DNA of 24,513 nt, taken from positions 1-24,513 of IMG/VR virus record IMGVR_UViG_3300050140_000030; one strand, written 5' to 3'. The position numbers and the translations under genes are program-made. Within the stretch, counting starts at the first letter, position 1. Each line of letters starts with the position of its first letter. This stretch comes from a virus. Positions 19,110 through 24,513 of the stretch are shown here, piece after piece. The notes below the pieces were generated by a model. It was not told where the DNA came from. It made no database searches and was given only the letters and a program-made list of their open reading frames with translations.

Positions 19110-22100
19110 TTATGCCCTTCCTAACCCGTTGATAACTGACCCGACGCCGGGCGCAACTTGACGCACCGCGGACGTGAGCATATCTAGTTTCAGGCCGAGT
19201 TGCCGAAGTCCAGCTGCAGTATCTCCGCCACCCACCTGATTAGCGAACGCAGCGAACTGACTCTGTGGCACGACTGCCTCAGGGCCATTTTCGGCAATCA
19301 GGCCGATATGGGGCGTGGTAAAATACCCGCCGTTGGCGTGCGCCATAAGCATTCGACTACTTCCCCCGCCAAACAGCGGAGGAATAACGGGCGCGACGGA
19401 AACACTCGTATAACTACCATCGGGCTTTACTGCCGTAATCTTGTAGTCTCCGCCAGCAGTGGCGACCGTCGTCCCAACACTGAGCCCTGCTGGAGCCTTA
19501 CCATTGGATTGAACCTGTACCGTAGCCTGTTGAAGGGCAAGTAACTGTGCTTGAAGCGCCAGTGCATCGCCATACAGGGCATTGCCGAGCTGTGCGCCAA
19601 GGGTTGCATACTCGGGCAAACTATCTGTAAGCATTTTAAGGATTTGGTCATTCGTGTTGGTTGCTAGAAGTGCCTCAGCAGTAGCGTTTACATTTGCTGT
19701 CGCCAACTTCTGGTCATAGAAGGTGTTAATGGAGATGAGACGGTCATCCTCAGACTTCTGGAAAGCAATCAGCGCGTCTTTGAGCTGTTGTATCTCAGCG
19801 TTCCCCGACTTCGTGGCTGCTGCCAGTACCTGGTCATAATAGGCATTGGTGGCAGTGAGTTGGGTAGCATAGGATGACTGGGCCGCGGTGAGCGTATCTT
19901 TGAGTGACTGAATCTGAACGTTCCCCGACTTCTGTGCGGCTGTCGTCATGGCGGCATAGGACGTCTGAGCAGCAGTGACCTGATCTTTGAGTGATTGGAT
20001 CTGAGCGTCCCCCGACTTTTGTGCCTTCGCTGTTTCAGCGTCATACGTGTCCGATGCCGCCTGTTTCTGCTTCTGGAGGCTCGCCAGTTGGGTATCATAT
20101 GCTTCCTTGGCAAGTTCCTTGTCGATAGCCTTCTGTGCTGCCAAGATAGAAGGGGCGTCCTTCGCATTGGAGAAAGTGTCTCGGAGACCAGAGAGCGTAT
20201 CTGTGTTCTGTGCTGCCGTTTGTGTATCTTGAAGTGCCTGAATCTGAGCGTCCCATTGTCCAAGTGCAGCGGCTTTCTCTTTACTGATTGCGTCCAGCGT
20301 CAAATTGAGTTCGTCCTGGCGCTTGTTGATGATGTCATCCAGGGCGTTGACGGTGGCAGCCTTTTCCGTGTCAATCGCATCCAGCGTCGAGGTAAGTTCG
20401 GTCTGACGTGCCGTTATCATGTCGTTGAGGGCATTGACCGTTGCGTCCCGCTCTGCGTTGAGAGCATTGACAGCTTCAGTCTTCATCTTACCAATTGTAT
20501 CAAGGTCGGAGGTCAACTTATCCTGACGCTTGGTTATCATGTCATTGAGGTCGTTGATTCCCGTGTCACGCTCTGTGTTGAGGTCGTTGACAGCCTTAGT
20601 CTTCTCAAGGTTGTAGTTGTCAATGATGATAGAAGTCAGCGCCGAAAAGATGTTCTTCTGCTTGCTGACATAATCAGCCAGAGAGGCGATATATTTGTCC
20701 TGCGCGTCCTTTTGTGCCTGCAGCGTCTTGTCAGCGGCGTCTTTGTCGGCTGCTGCCTTTGACGTTCGGGCGTCATCATAGACTTTCTTGGCTGCCAGAG
20801 TATATGCCTCGTCGGCCTTTAGCTTCGAGCCACCATCGGCGATCGCCGCATCGCGTGCCTTCGCGAGGTCGTAGATCTGACCCTCAACCACCGTATGGCT
20901 CAGCTTGTATGTCTTATCATCCAGGTCTGAGTTGATCTTCAGAACTTCCGCAGCGTGCGCCTGAGCTGCCTTCAGTGCCTTGTCGGCTGCCGCTTTCTCT
21001 TCGGGCGCCCTGGCATCGCGCGCCTGTTGCTCAGCTGCCGCTATCGCGGCTGCCGCTGCGGCTGCCTCCTTTTTCTGTTTAGCGATTGCGTCCGTCTGTG
21101 CCGTAGCCTGTTTGTTCATCGCCGCGCCGCGCACACCGTCGATGTTGCTCTGCAGCTGCTGCTGAATGACCAGACGGTCCTTCGCTCGCGCTGCTTCATA
21201 TGAGGTGATCTGGTCCTGTGTCCATTCCGCTGATTCTTTGCCGACCTGCAGGTTCTTGGCGGTGTCCTTGTCGAACTGGTCCAGTTTTGTTCTGAGAGCC
21301 TGAATGTTGTCCGTCGATGCATTAGTTGTCAGTTTCGGGTTCATGGCCGCGTTGTAGTCCCGCCAGGCGTTGGCAGCTGCAATGACCACGACTGTGAGGG
21401 CGGCCACGGCAAGCATGATCGCCCCGATAGGCGTCAGTGCCAGCACGCCGTTGGTAACGATCAAGACGTCTTTGAGAGCGGCAACAGCGATAGCGATACC
21501 ATCGACCACGCCCGTCACAACCTTGAAAGCCAGGAATGCCCCAAGAACGCCGCCCAATACCGGAGTGATTAAATCCCAGTTCTTGGCAATGAAGGTGGCA
21601 ATATCGACCATCCAGCCGAAGACAATCTTGGCATTTGTAAAGAAGGTGGTGATCGCCGCCCCGACATCGTCGGCCCATTTCTGTAGAGAGCCGTTGGCCT
21701 TCCATTCTTCGACTTTTGCCAGCACAGCGGTGATGCCCTGCTTGAAGAAGTCGAACATGGACCCAACGCGGACAGTACCGTCATCCGAGAACCCGGCGAT
21801 AGTTCTGAGAATGTCCTCGCCTGTGTCCTTCATGCCCTTGATGAGACCACCCAGCGAGTTGGCCTGTAATACTGCCCCTGCCTTGAACCGCTTGTCCATG
21901 AGAGAAAGCAGGGCAGTATTGAACGCAGCTTGGTTGACGATCGTACCCTTCTGGTTCGCGATCTCGATGCCAGCTTCTGTTTTAGCGCCCTCTGCGAGGA
22001 CCATGGCCTTGTTGATACCGTAAGCAGACAGGGCCTTGGTTTGCCCGAGCAGGAAACGCCCGTACGCCTCTGCCGCGCTCGCAACGTCTCCATTGGTCGC

Positions 22101-22517
22101 AGCGGCCATGTTGGCGACCTGTGGCAAAACTGTTTTGGCGTCCTGGCCGAACTTTGTCAAAGCGACGGTGGCAGCAAGCAGCTCGTCATCCGTGAACGGG
22201 GTCTTAGAAGCAAGGTTCAGTGCGGATGCGACCGCCTCACCCGCTGCTTTTGATGAACCCATGAGCGTCGTGAGCGACATCCGGTATTTCTCGATGATTT
22301 GCCCGCTGGCCAGGGCAGCAGCGCCCCCGGCCGAGAAGGCAGCGACGGCGGCAACACCAACAGCCCTGAGCGCCGTGCCGATCGGGTTCATGACAGCATC
22401 GAGATCCTTCGTCGATTTCTGGAAGTTTTTCAGTTCCGACTGGACCTTCTTGATCTCCGTCGTGAACTCGGCGCTGTTGGCCCCGATGGAAACTATGAGT
22501 TTAGCGAGCGTCGCCAC
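19110..22517 (-). CDS. Tape measure protein
   Basis: A 1135-aa protein with a GTG start behind AAAGGTGG, overlapping the frameshifted chaperone frame. The N-terminus (residues 1-45) is coiled coil (FTTEIKKVQSELKNFQKST), followed by an Ala/Gly-rich hydrophobic stretch. Hydrophobic segments lie at about residues 305-385 (ITPVLGGVLGAFLAFKVVTG; IMLAVAALTVVVIAAANAW). The central 450-900 region is long coiled coil with 40-residue repeats and SGNxQIQSLKD repeats. At about 0.15 nm per residue, the tail would be near 170 nm. A C-terminal globular part (PPLFGGGSSRMLMAHANGGY; GLIAENGPEAVVP) is the common terminal segment of tape measures. Confidence 0.93.
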   Translation of the reverse strand: MATLAKLIVSIGANSAEFTTEIKKVQSELKNFQKSTKDLDAVMNPIGTALRAVGVAAVAAFSAGGAAALASGQIIEKYRMSLTTLMGSSKAAGEAVASALNLASKTPFTDDELLAATVALTKFGQDAKTVLPQVANMAAATNGDVASAAEAYGRFLLGQTKALSAYGINKAMVLAEGAKTEAGIEIANQKGTIVNQAAFNTALLSLMDKRFKAGAVLQANSLGGLIKGMKDTGEDILRTIAGFSDDGTVRVGSMFDFFKQGITAVLAKVEEWKANGSLQKWADDVGAAITTFFTNAKIVFGWMVDIATFIAKNWDLITPVLGGVLGAFLAFKVVTGVVDGIAIAVAALKDVLIVTNGVLALTPIGAIMLAVAALTVVVIAAANAWRDYNAAMNPKLTTNASTDNIQALRTKLDQFDKDTAKNLQVGKESAEWTQDQITSYEAARAKDRLVIQQQLQSNIDGVRGAAMNKQATAQTDAIAKQKKEAAAAAAAIAAAEQQARDARAPEEKAAADKALKAAQAHAAEVLKINSDLDDKTYKLSHTVVEGQIYDLAKARDAAIADGGSKLKADEAYTLAAKKVYDDARTSKAAADKDAADKTLQAQKDAQDKYIASLADYVSKQKNIFSALTSIIIDNYNLEKTKAVNDLNTERDTGINDLNDMITKRQDKLTSDLDTIGKMKTEAVNALNAERDATVNALNDMITARQTELTSTLDAIDTEKAATVNALDDIINKRQDELNLTLDAISKEKAAALGQWDAQIQALQDTQTAAQNTDTLSGLRDTFSNAKDAPSILAAQKAIDKELAKEAYDTQLASLQKQKQAASDTYDAETAKAQKSGDAQIQSLKDQVTAAQTSYAAMTTAAQKSGNVQIQSLKDTLTAAQSSYATQLTATNAYYDQVLAAATKSGNAEIQQLKDALIAFQKSEDDRLISINTFYDQKLATANVNATAEALLATNTNDQILKMLTDSLPEYATLGAQLGNALYGDALALQAQLLALQQATVQVQSNGKAPAGLSVGTTVATAGGDYKITAVKPDGSYTSVSVAPVIPPLFGGGSSRMLMAHANGGYFTTPHIGLIAENGPEAVVPQSQFAAFANQVGGGDTAAGLRQLGLKLDMLTSAVRQVAPGVGSVINGLGRA
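19720..20620 (-). repeat. Internal coding repeats of the tape measure gene
   Basis: Two families. One is a 40-residue (120-bp) repeat containing NALNDMITxRQxxLTSxLD, seen about 120 nt apart near 20401 and 20521 and as a partial unit near 20320. The other is the SGNxQIQSLKDxxTAAQ unit, seen three to four times between about 19760 and 20020. Such repeats allow tail length to change by unequal recombination. Confidence 0.75.
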
Positions 22518-23372
22518 TGTTCACCACCTTTGTACCACCAAAAGCCTCTGTTAGCAGTTCAACCGTCGCCAGCATCTGTTCAGCCGTCTGTTCATGTTTC
22601 ACCGGCCGGTCATACAGTAAGAAGCCGCTCATTTCGACAGGAGGACTGTCTGGCGAACGCTGCAGGTTACATAAGGTCGAACAGATTTTTGCACTCTGAT
22701 AGTCACTATTGACCTCGCTCCGATGTTCTTTTGTATCCCACGCACGCCAAAGCGACTGCCATTCGAGAGGCGTACAGGTCAGGAATTCGTCAGAGGTAAG
22801 GCCGAAGAGACATCTTCCGATAGCCCAGAGCTCTGTAGCGCTGGGCTCTTCGCGTTTGGGTCGTCGGCCGCGGCTTCTGTGTCTTTGCCAGGCTTCATCA
22901 TGTGCTTCTGCCAGACTTGGACGATCAGCAGGAGCAGCATCGGATAGGCGTCCGCGTCCAACTGGAGTTCGAGGTCCTCAATAGTTACCTCTCCAGGGAG
23001 AACCGTCGTCTTCTGATGTTCTGGCCTGTTCACCACGTCTTCCCAGTGAGCGAGAACGTAGATCGCTGCCACGACGTCCGGGACCATGTCCGCGATGTCG
23101 ACCCGGTCTTTCAGGTCCAGGAGGCTATCCGAGTCGACGAGCTCATCTGCCGACAACTGCCCTACCTCGACGCCCAAGGCCTTCGCGTGCGCCTCGTTCG
23201 TCCTGGCTGCCGCGCTGCCTGCCTGCAGCTGGTGCTGCAGAAGCAGGATGAGAGAGGTCATCGGCTTATGCGTGATTGTCTTGTACCACGTCGGCGCCAT
23301 CAGGGAGAGGCGTAGATGCCTCTCCCTTCCGAGCAGCTCGACCGGTACGCTATCAACCGTCGAGAAGCCCAC
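22501..23372 (-). CDS. Frameshifted tail assembly chaperone G-T
   Basis: This is a fusion of the G frame (23372 to 22854, 173 codons) and the -1 frame (22854 to 22501), about 290 aa in total. The shift occurs at CCCAAAC read as C-CCA-AAC. The -1 frame is open for 117 codons and contains DEFLTCTPLEWQSLWRAW, the signature of siphovirus T-domain chaperones (DEFWxxTPxEW pattern). It ends inside the tape measure start region. As in lambda gpG/gpGT, both forms would coat the tape measure protein and recruit tail tube protein during tail assembly. Confidence 0.88.
22779..23372 (-). CDS. Tail assembly chaperone G
   Basis: A 197-aa protein, zero-frame product, starting at GTG 23372 two nt after the tail-tube gene stop. 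It is alpha-helical, with IADMVPDVVAAIYVLAHWED and DADAYPMLLLLIVQVWQKHM segments typical of gpG-like chaperones. The last 24 residues follow the slip site and are replaced in the G-T form. Position between the major tail protein and tape measure is the invariant location of this gene. Confidence 0.85.
   Translation of the reverse strand: MGFSTVDSVPVELLGRERHLRLSLMAPTWYKTITHKPMTSLILLLQHQLQAGSAAARTNEAHAKALGVEVGQLSADELVDSDSLLDLKDRVDIADMVPDVVAAIYVLAHWEDVVNRPEHQKTTVLPGEVTIEDLELQLDADAYPMLLLLIVQVWQKHMMKPGKDTEAAADDPNAKSPALQSSGLSEDVSSALPLTNS
22822..22860 (-). promoter_or_regulatory. -1 programmed frameshift signal
   Basis: In the transcript the slippery heptamer CCCAAAC (22860-22854) is in zero frame as C-CCA-AAC. 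Six nt later a 7-bp stem AGCCCAG/CTGGGCT (22847-22841 with 22828-22822) follows, with a 12-nt loop. Slip site, spacing and stem match canonical -1 signals. Confidence 0.85.
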
Positions 23373-23373
23373 G

Positions 23374-24087
23374 CTATGTGGCCTTGGCGACGAGGATGGA
23401 GTAGGTCACAGCCACCTTTCCCGTCTCCTGGACGATGATCGTGACCGGTGTGATGGACCCAGCCGCGCCCAGGGTGATGGCGCTCGAGTCAGCGCCGCTG
23501 GTAACGACTGCGCCATTGACGGTAATGACTCCTGCGGCAGCGGTCGGCTTGACGGTCACCGAGTTGACAGTATTCGCCTGACTGTTCACGAATGTACCAG
23601 GCGTTCCTGAGGCTACCGGCACGTTCACCCCGGCTGGAGTAAAGACGAAGAACGTGGTCGTGAGACCAGCAGAGAGCGTCTTGTTGAGGGTGACGGCCCC
23701 ACTGACCTTCATGTTGCACGTGAACGTGAGAGCATCGCCCTTCTCGGTAAACGGGCCGGGTAGAAACTCCGTCACGACAGCCGAAAAGGTGAAGCTCGCG
23801 CCCCAAGCTGTGGGGAAGACGATCACGTATGGATGAACCAGGCCATCTGCCTGATCGGCCAAGAGTCCTGTCTGTCCAGGGTCAGCCAAGATCAGGTTAC
23901 CCGTCACCTTGACATCATCAGAGCTGCGCATGCCTCCGATGAACTCGGCCATACGGCCGACGCTGTCATGGTTCGTGACGTCGATTGTCGTGCTCTTGAA
24001 GTTTGGCGGCGTCAGGTTTATGACCTCTGCGATCGCGACGCCAGCGCGGGTGAGTTGTACACCAAATGAAGTTTTTGCTTGGGACAT
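23374..24087 (-). CDS. Major tail tube protein with Ig-like C-terminal domain
   Basis: A 237-aa protein behind AGGAGG. The first 150 residues form the tail-tube fold (TSFGVQLTRAGVAIAEVINL; GRMAEFIGGMRSSDDVKVTG; FTFSAVVTEFLPGPFTEKGD). The last 85 residues form a beta-sandwich of the cadherin-like/Ig-like type found on phage structural proteins (SVTVKPTAAAGVITVNGAVV; VTIIVQETGKVAVTYSILV), which decorates the tail surface and may bind glycans. Position before the chaperones supports the call. Confidence 0.88.
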   Translation of the reverse strand: MSQAKTSFGVQLTRAGVAIAEVINLTPPNFKSTTIDVTNHDSVGRMAEFIGGMRSSDDVKVTGNLILADPGQTGLLADQADGLVHPYVIVFPTAWGASFTFSAVVTEFLPGPFTEKGDALTFTCNMKVSGAVTLNKTLSAGLTTTFFVFTPAGVNVPVASGTPGTFVNSQANTVNSVTVKPTAAAGVITVNGAVVTSGADSSAITLGAAGSITPVTIIVQETGKVAVTYSILVAKAT

Positions 24088-24097
24088 TGTGAGCCTC

Positions 24098-24490
24098 CTA
24101 GCTCTGTGTGTACCAGATGAAAAAGTCTGAAATCACTGCGAAGAGCGTTGTCGCTGCGTCGTAGAGTGGAATCATGTTTTCGACCGGCACGACCTGCACG
24201 TCAGCATTCGCCGACGGCCACGTTTCCAATGCTGCTACGACCTGGTTGTTGATTGCTTTAGCGCTTCCAAAGGATGAAGCGTAGGATGATACTTGGACAC
24301 GCGGGTGTCTCAGACTGCTGCGCCCTTGGTGCGAATAGTCCGGGATGTCGTCGATCTCCTGCCACACCACGTAGGGGGTCAAGATGCCCTGTGCGATCGT
24401 CACTGCCGCGATATGCGTCACAGGAACGAGCGCGGTCAGGGCCGTGAAGGTACTCAGGCGTGAGAAGATCGCTGCGTCAAGGTCCGTCAT
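24098..24490 (-). CDS. DUF3168-like tail completion/terminator protein
   Basis: A 130-aa protein with the DUF3168 pattern: MTDLDAAIFSRLSTFTALTA at the start, TPYVVWQEIDDIPDYSHQG, RHPRVQVSSYASSFGSAKAI, and PLYDAATTLFAVISDFFIWY at the end. These proteins cap or terminate siphovirus tails and lie directly before the tail tube gene. It overlaps the upstream gene by 4 nt. Confidence 0.85.
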   Translation of the reverse strand: MTDLDAAIFSRLSTFTALTALVPVTHIAAVTIAQGILTPYVVWQEIDDIPDYSHQGRSSLRHPRVQVSSYASSFGSAKAINNQVVAALETWPSANADVQVVPVENMIPLYDAATTLFAVISDFFIWYTQS

Positions 24491-24513
24491 ATCTTGATGT
24501 TCTCCAGTTCTTC
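24487..24513 (-). CDS. 3' end of an upstream head-tail gene (partial)
   Basis: Only the last residues EELENIKI and the stop are present, overlapping the DUF3168-like start. An HK97 gp10-like head-tail connector protein usually occupies this position. Sequence alone cannot identify it. Confidence 0.45.
   Translation of the reverse strand, partial: EELENIKI

Noticed and set aside
19995-20762. 255-aa open frame antisense to the tape measure gene
   Set aside because: It is created by the repetitive coiled-coil codons of the tape measure gene; no ribosome site, Leu/Cys/Arg-biased shadow composition.
21370-22023. 217-aa open frame antisense to the tape measure N-terminal half
   Set aside because: Ala/Ser/Pro/Thr shadow of the opposite strand; no start signal.
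1-24513. Template repeat of a retroelement within this window
   Set aside because: I looked for a second, A-rich version of the segment ending in GGGTTCCGC near the receptor-binding gene and elsewhere but saw none by eye; an alignment search would be decisive.

Overview
The window is a 24.5 kb piece of a tailed-phage genome: a temperate siphovirus or, more likely, a phage-plasmid or plasmid-like prophage of a bacterium. The evidence is a canonical siphovirus tail module with a programmed frameshift, a lysis cassette, a phage replication module, and a ParA partition cassette flanked by periodic DNA arrays. No integrase, terminase, portal or capsid gene lies in the window, and no tRNA, rRNA or CRISPR was seen. 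AGGAGG-type ribosome sites and sigma70-like promoters are common. The host cannot be named. The DUF1906-type lysin, the lipoprotein and the InlB-like repeat would suit a Gram-positive-like or Chloroflexota-type host, but that is a guess.

Layout. (1) About 1-8789, minus strand: one long early block. Transcription runs from 8789 towards 1. First come small accessory genes (8789-6322), including an XRE-type regulator and a membrane protein. Next is the replication module: HNH protein, winged-helix initiator-like protein, DnaC/IstB-like ATPase. Then comes a BRO-N/KilAC antirepressor, then about 13 tightly overlapping small genes, ending in a fragment that resembles the C-terminus of class III ribonucleotide reductase. 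A start-associated motif (TCTGAGACCTTGGAGGC, then 4-6 nt, then ATG) recurs before several accessory genes. (2) 8790-10967, plus strand: an rhh-parA-rhh partition operon, a structured stretch that may be a small RNA, and a lipoprotein gene with its own good promoter. Three arrays of exact 8-bp period, built from GGTCAC/GTGACC boxes, lie at 6851-6922, 8943-9006 and 10246-10293. They are good centromere/operator candidates for the ribbon-helix-helix proteins. (3) 10968-11176: convergent intergenic region. (4) 11177-24513, minus strand: the late module. In transcription order (from 24513 down) it holds a gp10-position fragment, a DUF3168-like tail completion protein, the major tail protein, tail assembly chaperones G and G-T joined by a -1 frameshift at CCCAAAC, the tape measure protein, a Dit-like protein, a 44-aa protein, a lectin-fold receptor-binding protein, its likely chaperone, a large tail-tip protein, and the lysis cassette.

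The most interesting points are: the partition system with two RHH proteins and three octad arrays; the receptor-binding protein, whose C-terminus looks like the variable region of a diversity-generating retroelement although no reverse transcriptase is present here; the start-associated repeat family; the candidate structured RNA at 10332-10479; and a lysis cassette with a 29-aa membrane peptide.
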